Of a stretch of 44,877 bases of DNA, positions 7,852-25,755 are shown in pieces (the first letter of the stretch is position 1; each line of letters begins with the position of its first letter). The notes beneath the pieces are model-generated. The model was not told the origin of the DNA. It did no database searches and saw only the letters and a program-made list of their open reading frames with translations. Origin of the DNA: an uncultured Campylobacterales bacterium (GTDB lineage: Bacteria > Campylobacterota > Campylobacteria > Campylobacterales > Sulfurimonadaceae); NCBI GenBank assembly GCA_903885085.1, contig CAISHH010000034.1:1-44877 (forward strand). The letters run 5' to 3'. A program made the translations under genes and the position numbers.

Positions 7852-9660
7852 ATGCATAGTATTTCTTATAGAACAAAATCAAAAAAGACTTTTTTACTTT
7901 TTTTTATTATTTCACTTGGTTTTATCGTCTTTTTAAGCGTAATGCTTTTTACTGCCATCAATCCTCGTGAAATCCCTTCACTTTTCACCTCTGAAACATC
8001 TGTCGCTAAACGTGGGAGCATCATCAGTGCTGATGGATTTCATCTTGCAACTACACAAAAGCTTTATAAAGCGATAGTCAATACCAGCTTTATAGATCCA
8101 AATAAGATGGATCTTTTCATTCAGCTTTACAGCATATACAGCAATGTCGATCCACAAACTGTGAGAACTCTTTTAAACAAAAAAAATGGGATTGTCGTTT
8201 TAAGTTATAACCTCAATTCCAAACAAGCGCAATCTCTTAAAAATCTCGGCTTTGAGTTAAGAAGATATAAGGTGTTTCAAGAGATAGAAAATCCTACAAC
8301 ACATACTCGAATCACACAGGGTCTTAGTGTCATCGAAAGTGGAGAAGCTAGAATATATCCTTATGGAACTCTGCTTACGCCTGTTATAGGTTATCCACAT
8401 AAAATAGAAGAAGACGGTTATACCAAAATACGCGGAGTAAAAGGTGTTGAAAAGCGCTATGAAGATGAACTCTCATCTAAACAAGATGCCAAACAGTTTG
8501 CTCCGCGCGATGTTAATAACTACATGATTCTCAACAAGGACAGCTATACCAAAGCCCAGACTGACGGCTTAGATGTTAAATTAAATATTCCTGTTGTGCT
8601 TCAAATAAAAATAGAAAATATTTTAGACAAGATGAAAGAGAAACTCAACGCAGAGCATATTATGATAGTTGTCATGTCATCAAAAGATGGCAGAATTTTA
8701 TCACTTGCGAGTTCAAATAGATTTCTTCCACAAAATATACAAAAACAGGATTATCCTTCGCTTAATACTTGGGCTATCGAGTATGCTTTTGAACCTGGTT
8801 CTGTTATCAAACCACTGACATTTACTCTTTTACTAGAAAAACATCTCATTAATCCTTATGATATGGTCAATGGTCATGGAGGAAAATTTCAAATGGGTAG
8901 AAAAGTGATCACGGATGAGCATAAGTTTGATATGCTCAGTGCCGAGGATGTTATCGTCTACTCATCAAATATCGGTATGGCGCAACTTGCACAAAAACTT
9001 ACAGGAATGGACTTTTATGAAGGACTCTCTAACTTTGGACTTGCACATAAAACCAACATCGATCTTTCATACGAAAAAGAGGGACAGATTCCCAACTCAT
9101 CACAACTCAGCGATGAAATATATAAAGCAACTGCATCTTATGGATATGGGATGAAAGTGACACTCATGCAGCTTGTCAATGCCTACAATGCTTTTAATAA
9201 CAACGGAAAAGAGGTTACTCCTGTCTTAGTAAATTCACTTATCGACAAATTTGGTAAAGTAACTCCGATCCCTATTGATCCTGGAAAACAGGTTGTTGAC
9301 CCTACAACGGCAAGTATGATGAAAAAAATTCTTATTAAAACTGTTATGGAAGGAACGGGAACAAAGGCGATCACTCCAGGATTGGAGATAGGCGGAAAAA
9401 CCGGAACTGCGCATATCGTAGAATCAGGATCGTATGTTGCTAAGTACAATACTTCATTTGTAGGTTTTGCCAATGATGGAAAAAATAGCTATACCATCGG
9501 TGTTGTCGTTATCCAACCAAAAGGTGAATACTTCGCTGCACAGACATCTGTTCCTATTTTTAAACAGATCATTGATACTATGATTGAAGAAAAGTACTTA
9601 AAGCCAAATATTGTCCAACAACCAAGTGACGCCAACAACAGCCTCCACCAAAATCACTGA
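7852..9660 (+). CDS. ftsI: Penicillin-binding protein (FtsI/PBP2-type transpeptidase)
   Basis: Class B penicillin-binding protein that crosslinks septal peptidoglycan in the periplasm. It has a cytoplasmic N-terminus, one membrane anchor at about 13-34, a PBP dimer domain, and a transpeptidase domain. The catalytic motifs are the SxxK serine at 317 (GSVIK), SSN at 371-373 and KTG at 516-518. The gene follows fliE by 14 bases; the same fliE-ftsI linkage occurs in Campylobacter jejuni and Helicobacter pylori, so cell division and basal-body genes may be cotranscribed. The start has only a weak ribosome binding site, which suggests coupling to fliE. The last 63 bases overlap the convergent panC gene, and the C-terminal tail there (about 21 residues) is probably non-essential. 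Confidence 0.92.
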   Translation: MHSISYRTKSKKTFLLFFIISLGFIVFLSVMLFTAINPREIPSLFTSETSVAKRGSIISADGFHLATTQKLYKAIVNTSFIDPNKMDLFIQLYSIYSNVDPQTVRTLLNKKNGIVVLSYNLNSKQAQSLKNLGFELRRYKVFQEIENPTTHTRITQGLSVIESGEARIYPYGTLLTPVIGYPHKIEEDGYTKIRGVKGVEKRYEDELSSKQDAKQFAPRDVNNYMILNKDSYTKAQTDGLDVKLNIPVVLQIKIENILDKMKEKLNAEHIMIVVMSSKDGRILSLASSNRFLPQNIQKQDYPSLNTWAIEYAFEPGSVIKPLTFTLLLEKHLINPYDMVNGHGGKFQMGRKVITDEHKFDMLSAEDVIVYSSNIGMAQLAQKLTGMDFYEGLSNFGLAHKTNIDLSYEKEGQIPNSSQLSDEIYKATASYGYGMKVTLMQLVNAYNAFNNNGKEVTPVLVNSLIDKFGKVTPIPIDPGKQVVDPTTASMMKKILIKTVMEGTGTKAITPGLEIGGKTGTAHIVESGSYVAKYNTSFVGFANDGKNSYTIGVVVIQPKGEYFAAQTSVPIFKQIIDTMIEEKYLKPNIVQQPSDANNSLHQNH

Positions 9661-10419
9661 GTTACCTGTCTCTACCTTTGTAAGTGGGACAAACTCGCGA
9701 TTTACAATCGCTATATAAGAAACTTCCAGCGGAGCTAGGATAGCTTCCATCTCCTTGATGATTGTCTCAACATCATACTCCTTTGCTATAACTAAACTCG
9801 TCGCCTTTTTTAAAGCTGATGGAATTTTTAGCGCTTCAGTTCTCTCATGAGCGCTAAGATAGTCATTTCTACTGCTTAGTGCCAAACCTAAACTATCGCG
9901 CATCGTTTCAACGGGCACAATATTGACATCCATAAACATCTGTTTGACCATCAAAGTAATCAGTTTTAACTGTTGCGCATCTTTTTTTCCAAAATAGGCA
10001 TTTGTCGGATTGACGATGTTAAGAAGTTTCATCACTACAGTTAAAACACCGCTAAAATGTCCGGGGCGCGTTGCACCTTCAAGGATATAACCACGTACAT
10101 TTGGAGCGCAAACTCTTACTTCATCTTTCTCATAAACATCTTCTGCATTGGGATAAAAAAGATAATCAACTCCTGCTAGTTCGCAAACACGCTTATCTGC
10201 TTGTTCACGTCTTGGATATTTCTCTAAATCTTCACCTTTTAAAAACTGTGTAGGATTGACAAAGATAGAGACAACTACAATCTCGTTTTCCTCTTTTGCT
10301 TTTTTGATCAGTGATAGATGTCCACTATGTAGTGCGCCCATTGTAGGAATGAAACCAATGCTTACATGCAAAGCTCTTAGCTCATCTCTAAGCGCGTTGG
10401 GGAATTGAAAAACTCTCAT
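9598..10419 (-). CDS. panC: Pantothenate synthetase
   Basis: PanC joins pantoate and beta-alanine with ATP to give pantothenate, the coenzyme A precursor, in the cytoplasm. The nucleotidyltransferase signature TMGALHSGHLSL is at about 26-37, and the second motif around residues 150-165 (NAYFGKKDAQQL) is present. I use the ATG at 10419 (MRVFQFPN), behind GAGG, giving 273 residues; a longer in-frame version from 10482 would run into the prfB start and adds an unrelated tail. The 3' end overlaps ftsI by 63 bases on the opposite strand, and the C-terminal WLLDNIWL still fits the PanC family, so both ends look genuine. Residues 17-20 (LHVS) come from a near copy of the palindromic repeat. Confidence 0.94.
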   Translation of the reverse strand: MRVFQFPNALRDELRALHVSIGFIPTMGALHSGHLSLIKKAKEENEIVVVSIFVNPTQFLKGEDLEKYPRREQADKRVCELAGVDYLFYPNAEDVYEKDEVRVCAPNVRGYILEGATRPGHFSGVLTVVMKLLNIVNPTNAYFGKKDAQQLKLITLMVKQMFMDVNIVPVETMRDSLGLALSSRNDYLSAHERTEALKIPSALKKATSLVIAKEYDVETIIKEMEAILAPLEVSYIAIVNREFVPLTKVETGNSVILVEAVVGVTWLLDNIWL

Positions 10420-10430
10420 TTTTAAGCCTC

Positions 10431-10453
10431 TATAATATATAATCACAATTATA
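10431..10453. promoter_or_regulatory. Divergent -10 boxes between panC and prfB
   Basis: The 55-base divergent spacer holds TATAAT boxes facing both ways: plus-strand boxes at 10431-10436 and 10438-10443 towards prfB, and a minus-strand box at 10448-10453 towards panC. No clear -35 elements are seen, which is normal for vegetative promoters in this phylum. Assignment is by sequence only. Confidence 0.4.
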
Positions 10454-10474
10454 CTATATGACTGGATAGAACTT

Positions 10475-11575
10475 ATGGACAATTATGAATATACAGAACT
10501 TTTAAAAACATTACAACTAAAAATGAAAAATATTGCGGGCGTTGTTGAGCCAAAAAAGATTGAGATAAAACTCCAAGAAATAAAAGAGATGGAAAATGAT
10601 CAGGATTTTTGGAATGACGCGGCAAACGCAGCGGTCGTACAAAAAGAAAAAACTCAACTGGAACGAAAATTAGAAAGATATCAAGACGCTTTTGCTGCTG
10701 TTACTGATGCTTCTGAGCTTTATGAAATGGCACAAGATGAGAATGATGAAGAAACCGTAGAAACACTTTTTAAAGAATCAAGTGATCTTGAAAACTATGT
10801 AAGACAGATGGAGATCAGTGTTTTACTAAGCGGCGAAACAGATGGAAATAATGCCATCCTTTCTATACACCCAGGAGCTGGTGGAACTGAGTCTCAGGAC
10901 TGGGCTTCTATGCTTCTTAGAATGTATACAAGATGGGCTGAGAGACACGGCTTTAAAGTCGAAACGCTCGATTATCAAAATGGTGAAGAAGCTGGTATTA
11001 AAGATGCATCCATCTTAATCTCTGGTGAAAATGCTTATGGATACCTCAAAGTTGAAAGTGGGATTCATCGTCTTGTTCGTATCTCTCCATTTGATTCAAA
11101 TGCTAAGCGCCATACCTCTTTTACCTCAGTTGTCGTTTCACCTGAGATTGATGACAATATCAACATCGTTATAGAAGATAAAGATATTCGTATAGATACT
11201 TATCGTGCTTCAGGCGCAGGTGGACAGCATGTCAATAAGACAGAATCAGCGATCCGTATCACTCACATAGCAACTGGTGTAGTTGTACAGTGTCAAAACG
11301 ATAGAAGCCAGCATAAAAATAAAGCTTTTGCGATGAAAATGTTAAAATCACGTTTGTATGAATATGAACTAGAGATTCAAAAAGCAAAAGAAGCGGGAAT
11401 TGAAAAGAGTGAAATCGGTTGGGGACATCAGATCCGTTCATATGTTCTTCAACCCTACCAACAAGTCAAAGACACAAGAAGTAATGAAGCATTCAGCAAT
11501 GTCAGCACTATCTTGGATGGAGATATTGATGCTATGATTGAAGGTGTTCTTATAGCACAAAATCGATCTTCATAA
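10475..11575 (+). CDS. prfB: Peptide chain release factor 2
   Basis: RF2 reads UGA and UAA stop codons and triggers peptide release on the ribosome. The tripeptide anticodon SPF is at 204-206 (RISPFDSN) and the catalytic GGQ at 249-251 (SGAGGQHVN). The 366-residue gene is one continuous frame. The in-frame UGA and programmed +1 frameshift that control RF2 in E. coli near codon 25 are absent; the equivalent region reads straight through AGVVEPKKI. Autoregulation by frameshifting is therefore not expected here. It is divergent from panC and followed 25 bases later by bpt. Confidence 0.96.
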   Translation: MDNYEYTELLKTLQLKMKNIAGVVEPKKIEIKLQEIKEMENDQDFWNDAANAAVVQKEKTQLERKLERYQDAFAAVTDASELYEMAQDENDEETVETLFKESSDLENYVRQMEISVLLSGETDGNNAILSIHPGAGGTESQDWASMLLRMYTRWAERHGFKVETLDYQNGEEAGIKDASILISGENAYGYLKVESGIHRLVRISPFDSNAKRHTSFTSVVVSPEIDDNINIVIEDKDIRIDTYRASGAGGQHVNKTESAIRITHIATGVVVQCQNDRSQHKNKAFAMKMLKSRLYEYELEIQKAKEAGIEKSEIGWGHQIRSYVLQPYQQVKDTRSNEAFSNVSTILDGDIDAMIEGVLIAQNRSS

Positions 11576-11600
11576 GTTATTTTTAGAAAATATTACGTAT

Positions 11601-12314
11601 ATGAAACTACTCAGTGAATGTACTTTTACCGACAAATGCTCTTATCTCAAAGATAAGCAGCAAACTGCTCACTACAAAATACTCTCCGAATGTAGCACTG
11701 ATTATTGTTCTACCCTCGTACAAAGAGGATGGAGAAGATTTGGAAAGATGTTTTTTAGACCAATTTGTGCAGATTGCCATGAATGCCAGAGCATTAAAAT
11801 TGATGTTATAAACTATAATTTTTCAAAATCTGAAAGAAGAATTATCAAAAAAAATAGTGGTATGAAATCCATTATTCAAACACCTACAGTAAGCCATGAA
11901 CATATAGATCTTTTTAATAAATACCATGACTACATGCATGAAAATAAAAAGTGGGACAATAATCAAACTGATATTAAAAATTACTACACCTCTTTTGTTG
12001 CAGGTCATGATAATTTTGGATATGAGATCTTATATTATGATGACAATAAACTTATTGGAGTCGATCTTATAGATATTGTAGAAGATGGTATCTCATCTAT
12101 TTACTTTTATTATGATCCAAAATATCGACATTTATCTCTTGGAAAATACTCACTTTATAGACAAATCAATCTTGCAAAAGTGCTTAAAAAGCCTTGGATA
12201 TATCTGGGATACTACGTAAAAGATTGTCCGAGTTTATCTTATAAAAATCAGTTCTCTCCGTATATGATACTGCAAAACCGCCCAACAGATTTAGAAGAAG
12301 ATATTTGGAATTAA
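11601..12314 (+). CDS. bpt: Aspartate/glutamate leucyltransferase
   Basis: Bpt moves leucine from Leu-tRNA to N-terminal Asp or Glu of proteins, making N-degrons for ClpS/ClpAP. The product has 237 residues. The ATE-family N-terminal motif is clear: YCSTLVQRGWRRFG at about 35-48, then FFRPIC and the cysteine cluster CADCHEC at 56-62. The C-terminal acyltransferase (GNAT-like) half contains YFYYDPKYRHLSLGKYS. It lies 25 bases after prfB with no strong ribosome binding site, probably in the same transcript, and is convergent with fusA. Whether it is Bpt rather than arginyltransferase is inferred from the bacterial context. Confidence 0.88.
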   Translation: MKLLSECTFTDKCSYLKDKQQTAHYKILSECSTDYCSTLVQRGWRRFGKMFFRPICADCHECQSIKIDVINYNFSKSERRIIKKNSGMKSIIQTPTVSHEHIDLFNKYHDYMHENKKWDNNQTDIKNYYTSFVAGHDNFGYEILYYDDNKLIGVDLIDIVEDGISSIYFYYDPKYRHLSLGKYSLYRQINLAKVLKKPWIYLGYYVKDCPSLSYKNQFSPYMILQNRPTDLEEDIWN

Positions 12315-12367
12315 AAAGATTACTTATAAGCGTTAAATAAAAAATTGAGGGAAAAATTTGAGGTTGT

Positions 12368-12388
12368 ATTGCCCCAAAAAGGGACAAT
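12368..12388. terminator. Possible hairpin between convergent bpt and fusA
   Basis: ATTGCCCC-AAAAA-GGGACAAT forms an eight-base stem with one mismatch and a five-base loop, about 54 bases after the bpt stop and 12 bases after the fusA stop. There is no clear T-run on either side, so termination is only suggested by the convergent position. Confidence 0.35.
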
Positions 12389-12399
12389 AAAGTGAAAGA

Positions 12400-14490
12400 C
12401 TAGCCGTTGCGTTTTTTGATAATCTCTTCAGAAACGTTTCTTGGAACTTCTTCGTAATGGTGGAATTCCATAGAATAAGTACCACGTCCTTGAGTAGATG
12501 AACGAAGGTCAGTTGAGTAACCAAACATTTCAGATAATGGAACATAAGCGTCAACGATTTTGTTTCCAGAACGGTCACCCATGTTATTGATTTGTCCACG
12601 ACGACGGTTAAGGTCACCGATAACATCTCCCATATAATCTTCAGGAACTTCAACTTCAACTTTCATAAGTGGCTCTAGAATAGCAGCACCTGCTTTTCTA
12701 CAACCCTCTTTGAATCCCATTGAAGCAGCAAGTTTAAACGCCATCTCATTCGAGTCAACTTCGTGGTATGAACCATCATAAACTGAAACTTCGATATCTT
12801 CAAGTGGATAACCAGCAAGAACACCGCCTTGCATTGCTTCAACGATACCTTTTTCAATTGCAGGAATATATTCTTTTGGAATAACACCACCTTTGATATC
12901 GTTGTTAAATTTGAAACCACCACCAGCTTCATTTGGTTTGATACGTAAGAATACGTGACCAAATTGTCCACGACCACCAGATTGTTTTGCGTATTTGTAC
13001 TCTTGAGCAACTTCAGTTTTGATCGCTTCACGGTAAGAAACTTGTGGAGCACCAACTTCAGCTTCAACTTTGAACTCACGTTTCATACGGTCAACGATGA
13101 TCTCAAGGTGTAACTCACCCATTCCTGAAATAATAGTTTGACCAGTTTCTTCGTCAGTGTGAACACGGAACGAAGGATCTTCCGCAGCAAGTTTACTTAA
13201 TGCAAGACCCATTTTTTCTTGGTCAGCTTTAGTTTTTGGCTCAACTGCAACAGAGATAACCGGTTCAGGGAAAACCATACGCTCTAGGATTACTTTATCG
13301 TCTTCACTACATAAAGTATCACCTGTTGTTGAATATTTCAAACCAACAACTGCACCGATTTCACCAGCGTAAATCTCTTTTACTTCTTCACGTTTAATCG
13401 CATGCATTTTTACGATACGACCAATACGCTCTCTCTTATCTTTTGTAGTATTATGCACGAATGAACCTGCTTCTAGTGAACCACGGTAAACACGGATAAA
13501 AGTTAAAGTTCCAACAAATGGATCTGTCATAATTTTAAAAGCTAGAGCGGCAAATTTTCCATCATCAGTTGAAGGAACAATAACTTCAACTTCTTCATCA
13601 TCCATCATGGTACCTTTTATAGCAGCACATTCAGTTGGTGATGGAAGATAAGCAACAACAGCGTCAAGTAAAGTTTGAACACCTTTGTTTTTAAATGCAG
13701 TTCCAGCAGTCATTGGAACGATTTCCATCGCTAAAGTTGCTGCTTTGATACCTGCAATAATCTCTTCTTCAGTAAGTTCAATACCTTCAAGAAATTTTTC
13801 CATCAGCTCTTCGTTACCGTCAACGCCAGAGATTGACTCAATCATTTTCTCACGGTATTCATTTGCTCTGTCTACCATATTTTCAGGAATCTCTTCAACG
13901 TGGTAGTTTGAACCCATTGCAGCATCTAAATCCCAAACGATAGCTTTCATTTTTACAAGGTCAACGATACCTGTAAATGTATCTTCTGCACCGATTGGAA
14001 GTTGAATAGGAACCGGATTACCTTTTAGACGATCACGAATTTGACCTTCAACGTTATAAAAGTCTGCACCAGTTCTATCCATTTTGTTAACAAATACAAT
14101 TGATGGTACGCCATAACGATTTCTTTGTCTCCAAACTGTCTCAGATTGTGGTTGAACCCCACCAACTGCACAAAATACTGAAACTGCACCATCAAGTACA
14201 CGCATAGAACGCTCAACTTCAATTGTAAAGTCAACGTGGCCCGGAGTATCAATAATATTTATCTGTTTTCCATCCCATTCACAAGTTGTAGCAGCAGAAG
14301 TAATTGTAATACCTCTTTCTTGTTCTTGCTCCATCCAGTCCATAGTAGCAGCACCATCATGAACCTCACCGATTTTATGTTCAACACCTGTATAGAACAA
14401 AATACGTTCTGTTGTTGTTGTTTTTCCTGCATCAATGTGTGCAGCAATACCGATATTTCTTACATCTTCTAGCTTGTGTGATCTTGCCAT
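12400..14490 (-). CDS. fusA: Translation elongation factor G
   Basis: EF-G is the GTPase that moves tRNAs and mRNA through the ribosome after peptide bond formation and helps in ribosome recycling. The 696-residue protein has the G1 loop [11 protein letters not shown] at about 17-27, the G3 DTPGHVDFT near 80-88, and the G4 NKMD near 135-138, followed by domains II to V. It is the last gene of the rpsL-rpsG-fusA (str) cluster, 127 bases after rpsG with hairpins in the spacer. tuf is not next to it, unlike the classical E. coli str operon; tuf lies at the head of the superoperon instead. Confidence 0.98.
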   Translation of the reverse strand: MARSHKLEDVRNIGIAAHIDAGKTTTTERILFYTGVEHKIGEVHDGAATMDWMEQEQERGITITSAATTCEWDGKQINIIDTPGHVDFTIEVERSMRVLDGAVSVFCAVGGVQPQSETVWRQRNRYGVPSIVFVNKMDRTGADFYNVEGQIRDRLKGNPVPIQLPIGAEDTFTGIVDLVKMKAIVWDLDAAMGSNYHVEEIPENMVDRANEYREKMIESISGVDGNEELMEKFLEGIELTEEEIIAGIKAATLAMEIVPMTAGTAFKNKGVQTLLDAVVAYLPSPTECAAIKGTMMDDEEVEVIVPSTDDGKFAALAFKIMTDPFVGTLTFIRVYRGSLEAGSFVHNTTKDKRERIGRIVKMHAIKREEVKEIYAGEIGAVVGLKYSTTGDTLCSEDDKVILERMVFPEPVISVAVEPKTKADQEKMGLALSKLAAEDPSFRVHTDEETGQTIISGMGELHLEIIVDRMKREFKVEAEVGAPQVSYREAIKTEVAQEYKYAKQSGGRGQFGHVFLRIKPNEAGGGFKFNNDIKGGVIPKEYIPAIEKGIVEAMQGGVLAGYPLEDIEVSVYDGSYHEVDSNEMAFKLAASMGFKEGCRKAGAAILEPLMKVEVEVPEDYMGDVIGDLNRRRGQINNMGDRSGNKIVDAYVPLSEMFGYSTDLRSSTQGRGTYSMEFHHYEEVPRNVSEEIIKKRNG

Positions 14491-14527
14491 ATTATTACCT
14501 TAAAAAAACTTTGATTTTGAAGAGCTG

Positions 14528-14602
14528 AACCTCTTTCCTAAAAGGAAAATTTCATCTTAGAAAAGAGGTTTACATGTAAGAACTTCACAGAAAGTGAAGT
14601 TC
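14528..14602 (-). other. Two stem-loops in the rpsG-fusA spacer
   Basis: On the transcribed strand a perfect nine-base stem, GAACTTCAC with its complement (14580-14588 and 14594-14602, five-base loop), is followed by the TTACATGTAA repeat. A second nine-base stem comes next (14528-14536 with 14562-14570) and holds a smaller inner hairpin. No T-run follows, so processing, attenuation or ribosomal-protein feedback is more likely than full termination. Confidence 0.5.
14569..14580. repeat. Palindrome variant in the rpsG-fusA spacer
   Basis: TTTACATGTAAG keeps the perfect TTACATGTAA core and lies directly between two stem-loops in the spacer. Confidence 0.7.
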
Positions 14603-14617
14603 AACAAAAAGTAGATA

Positions 14618-15088
<471 letters not shown>

Positions 15089-15227
15089 TTATTTTCCTTA
15101 TCTTCAATTTTTGTCAAATTTACTCAAAACATTCATGTTTGTTTAGAAAACTTAAAAAGTTTTTCTAGAAAACATTTCTGTCCTGTGCTCGCTTGAATCT
15201 TTTTTGCAACAATCTCGTAATTAGAGA

Positions 15228-15608
15228 TTATTTAGCAGCTTTTGGTTTCTTAGTTCCATATTTAGAACGAGCAACTTTACGATCTTTAACACCAGCACTA
15301 TCTAACGCACCACGTACGATATGATACTTAACACCTGGTAAATCTTTAATACGACCACCACGAACTAGTACTATTGAGTGTTCTTGAAGGTTGTGACCTT
15401 CTCCACCGATATATGAAATAACTTCAAAACCTGAAGTTAGACGAACTTTTGCTACTTTACGTAGAGCCGAGTTAGGTTTTTTTGGTGTAGTAGTGTAAAC
15501 ACGAGTACAAACACCACGACGTTGTGGACACGAAACAAGCGCAGGTGATTTAGATTTTTTAACCACTTTTTTACGCTCATTACGAATCAATTGGTTGATT
15601 GTAGGCAT
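15228..15608 (-). CDS. rpsL: 30S ribosomal protein S12
   Basis: S12 lies at the decoding centre and helps control translational accuracy. The 126-residue protein carries the signature [18 protein letters not shown] (about 40-57) and [15 protein letters not shown] (about 84-98). The two lysines in these loops at which streptomycin resistance changes arise are both unchanged, so the sequence looks like the sensitive form. An AAGGA site precedes the ATG. It is the first gene of the rpsL-rpsG-fusA group, after a 192-base spacer from rpoC that holds a candidate promoter and a palindromic hairpin. Confidence 0.97.
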   Translation of the reverse strand: MPTINQLIRNERKKVVKKSKSPALVSCPQRRGVCTRVYTTTPKKPNSALRKVAKVRLTSGFEVISYIGGEGHNLQEHSIVLVRGGRIKDLPGVKYHIVRGALDSAGVKDRKVARSKYGTKKPKAAK

Positions 15609-15671
15609 ACAATTCCTTTCTTAAATGTTCCAGTAGAATTTAATTCTTCCACATCCGGCAAAGATGAGAGA

Positions 15672-15677
15672 ATTATA
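15672..15677 (-). promoter_or_regulatory. Candidate -10 box upstream of rpsL
   Basis: Minus-strand TTTATAATTC lies 64 bases before the rpsL start. The region 17 bases upstream has no good TTGACA match. Its place just after the rpoC-rpsL hairpin suggests an internal promoter for rpsL-rpsG-fusA. Confidence 0.45.
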
Positions 15678-15761
15678 AACGCGTAATTTTACAGAATTAG
15701 CGATTAAAGTTTGCTTATTTTAAGAATATATTAATGTGTTGTAAAAAGAGTGGATAGAATA

Positions 15762-15792
15762 TTTACATGTAAGCATTATGCTTACATGTAAG
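15762..15792 (-). repeat. Head-to-head palindrome pair downstream of rpoC (possible terminator)
   Basis: Two palindrome copies, TTTACATGTAAG at 15762-15773 and the exact CTTACATGTAAG at 15781-15792, form one larger inverted repeat: 14-base arms (15763-15776 and 15778-15791) around a single central T. It begins eight bases after the rpoC stop. No long T-run follows on the minus strand, so it may be a factor-dependent terminator, an RNA-processing site or simply a repeat hotspot. Confidence 0.8.
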
Positions 15793-15800
15793 GAGGCTAA

Positions 15801-24462
<8,662 letters not shown>

Positions 24463-24573
24463 CTACCTCTAAGTAAGTTAGTGCACAATCTATTGAAAAT
24501 AGATCGCATTTATCGTGTTCAAGCGTCCTTGAACTGAACCACAATTAAGCAATTATGGATATAAACGACAGAA

Positions 24574-24648
24574 AGGCACTTTTATAGTATGACGTAAATC
24601 ATACCACAAAAGTGCCTGTATCTTTTTTTGAAGGCAGATGCCTTCAAA
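24574..24648 (-). other. Double hairpin in the rplL-rpoB spacer (candidate attenuator or RNase III site)
   Basis: The first hairpin met by RNA polymerase has arms TTTGAAGGC and GCCTTCAAA (24640-24648 with 24627-24635) around a four-base loop. The second has ten-base arms AGGCACTTTT and AAAAGTGCCT (24608-24617 with 24574-24583) and, after a three-base bulge, inner arms GTATGA/TCATAC. Neither is followed by a T-run in the operon direction. E. coli has a partial attenuator and an RNase III site in the same spacer, which lowers rpoBC output relative to rplJL; a similar role is inferred here. Confidence 0.6.
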
Positions 24649-24660
24649 GAAATTAAATAA

Positions 24661-25029
24661 TTATTTAACTTCTACTTTAGCACCAGCTTCTTCAAGTTGT
24701 TTTTTTGCATCTTCTGCAGTTGCTTTATCTACGCCTTCTTTGATTGTTGAAGGAACGTTTTCAGTTGCATCTTTTGCTTCTTTAAGGCCTAAACCAGTAA
24801 GAGCACGAACAACTTTAATTACGTTGATTTTTTTATCGCCAGCATCTAAGATGACAACGTCAAATTCAGTTTTTTCTTCAGCAGCTTCAGCAGCTACAGC
24901 GCCACCAGCTACAGCAACAGGTTGAGCAGATACGCCAAATTTTTCTTCAAACTCTTTTACAAGTTCAGACAACTCAAGTACAGATAATCCAGATATGAAT
25001 TCTAATACGTCTTCTTTAGTAACAGCCAT
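24661..25029 (-). CDS. rplL: 50S ribosomal protein L7/L12
   Basis: L7/L12 forms the multicopy flexible stalk that recruits translation GTPases. I chose the ATG at 25029 ([11 protein letters not shown], 122 residues) because GGAG lies seven bases upstream; the ATG four codons earlier overlaps that site. The N-terminal dimerisation domain, the Ala-rich hinge ([14 protein letters not shown], about 40-53) and the C-terminal factor-binding domain ([20 protein letters not shown]) are all visible. It follows rplJ, its partner in the stalk complex, in the normal order. Confidence 0.97.
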   Translation of the reverse strand: MAVTKEDVLEFISGLSVLELSELVKEFEEKFGVSAQPVAVAGGAVAAEAAEEKTEFDVVILDAGDKKINVIKVVRALTGLGLKEAKDATENVPSTIKEGVDKATAEDAKKQLEEAGAKVEVK

Positions 25030-25083
25030 AGTGTTCTCCATTTTTTTTATTTTATTTTTTATTTATTAATCAAAAGAGGCGAA

Positions 25084-25563
25084 TTATGCTTCTTCTTTTT
25101 GTCTTTTTAATGCATCTAAACCGATTGTGAAGTTTCTGATTGGACCCATCCAAACAGAAGCAAGCATACCAAGAAGTTCTTCACGACCTGGAAGTTTAGC
25201 GAATGCGTTAATTTTCGCAGCATCTGCTAGTTCTTTATCCAAGTAACCAGCTTTAACTACAAATTTATCATTTGACTTTGCAAAATCAGATGCAACTTTA
25301 GAAGCAGCAATAACATCATCAGACCATACAAATATATTTGTATCTCTTAGATCTAAACCTGTCATTCCAGCTTTTTCAAGAGCGATAGTTGCTAAAGTAT
25401 TTTTTACAACCTGAACACTTGTGCCTTTTACTTTTGCTGATCTACGTAACTCTTCTAAATTAGAAACAGTTAAACCTTTATAATCACAAACAACTACCGC
25501 AGTAGCGTTCTCTAGTGAAGATGCTAAGTTTTCAATTACTTCAGCTTTTTTTGCTTTTAACAT
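25084..25563 (-). CDS. rplJ: 50S ribosomal protein L10
   Basis: L10 anchors the L7/L12 dimers to 23S rRNA. The 159-residue product has the family N-terminal part with VVCDYKGLTVSNLEELRR near residues 23-40 and VKNTLATIALEKAG near 54-67. The ATG at 25563 is preceded by AAGGAG. It lies 192 bases after rplA. That spacer is where an L10 feedback leader would be expected and contains hairpins and a palindromic repeat. The order rplK-rplA-rplJ-rplL matches most bacteria. Confidence 0.97.
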   Translation of the reverse strand: MLKAKKAEVIENLASSLENATAVVVCDYKGLTVSNLEELRRSAKVKGTSVQVVKNTLATIALEKAGMTGLDLRDTNIFVWSDDVIAASKVASDFAKSNDKFVVKAGYLDKELADAAKINAFAKLPGREELLGMLASVWMGPIRNFTIGLDALKRQKEEA

Positions 25564-25680
25564 AAAATCTCCTTTCCAGACATAACTTCAAGATGGGAGG
25601 GAAAGGCCTATTAAGCTACTACAAATGTAGATGCCCCAAACTATCTTTAGTCCAAGTAATTCAGATTTTCTTCATGAAAA
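25564..25680 (-). ncRNA. Probable L10 leader (autoregulatory mRNA leader)
   Basis: In many bacteria the leader upstream of rplJ folds into a kink-turn structure bound by L10-L7/L12 to repress translation. The position fits, and the RNA just before rplJ carries short complementary segments around CTACATTTGTAG. I cannot fold it or compare it with the Rfam L10 leader model, so this rests mainly on position. Confidence 0.35.
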
Positions 25681-25716
25681 TCTTTATTTTGTCATACCAA
25701 TATCACAAAATAAAAA

Positions 25717-25730
25717 CCTTACATGTAAGG
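25717..25730. repeat. CCTTACATGTAAGG palindrome after rplA
   Basis: An exact 12-mer extended to a 14-base perfect palindrome. On the minus strand it is followed at once by TTTTTATTTT, so a five-base stem with a CATG loop plus a T-run could act as a weak intrinsic terminator. Confidence 0.8.
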
Positions 25731-25731
25731 C

Positions 25732-25751
25732 TAGCCAAGTTTCCTTGGCTA
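25732..25751 (-). other. GAAA-tetraloop hairpin just after rplA
   Basis: TAGCCAAG and CTTGGCTA form an eight-base perfect stem with a GAAA loop in the minus-strand RNA, starting about four bases after the rplA stop and directly before the palindrome and T-run. It could be the main stem of a partial terminator or a processing signal between rplKA and rplJL. Confidence 0.55.
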
Positions 25752-25755
25752 AGAC

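Noticed and set aside
10475-10560. Programmed frameshift site in prfB
   Set aside because: The frame is continuous through the region and no in-frame UGA or CTTTGA slip site is present.
12675-13079. Long open frame inside fusA in another frame
   Set aside because: Low-complexity shadow of a highly conserved gene, with no ribosome binding site or recognisable domain.
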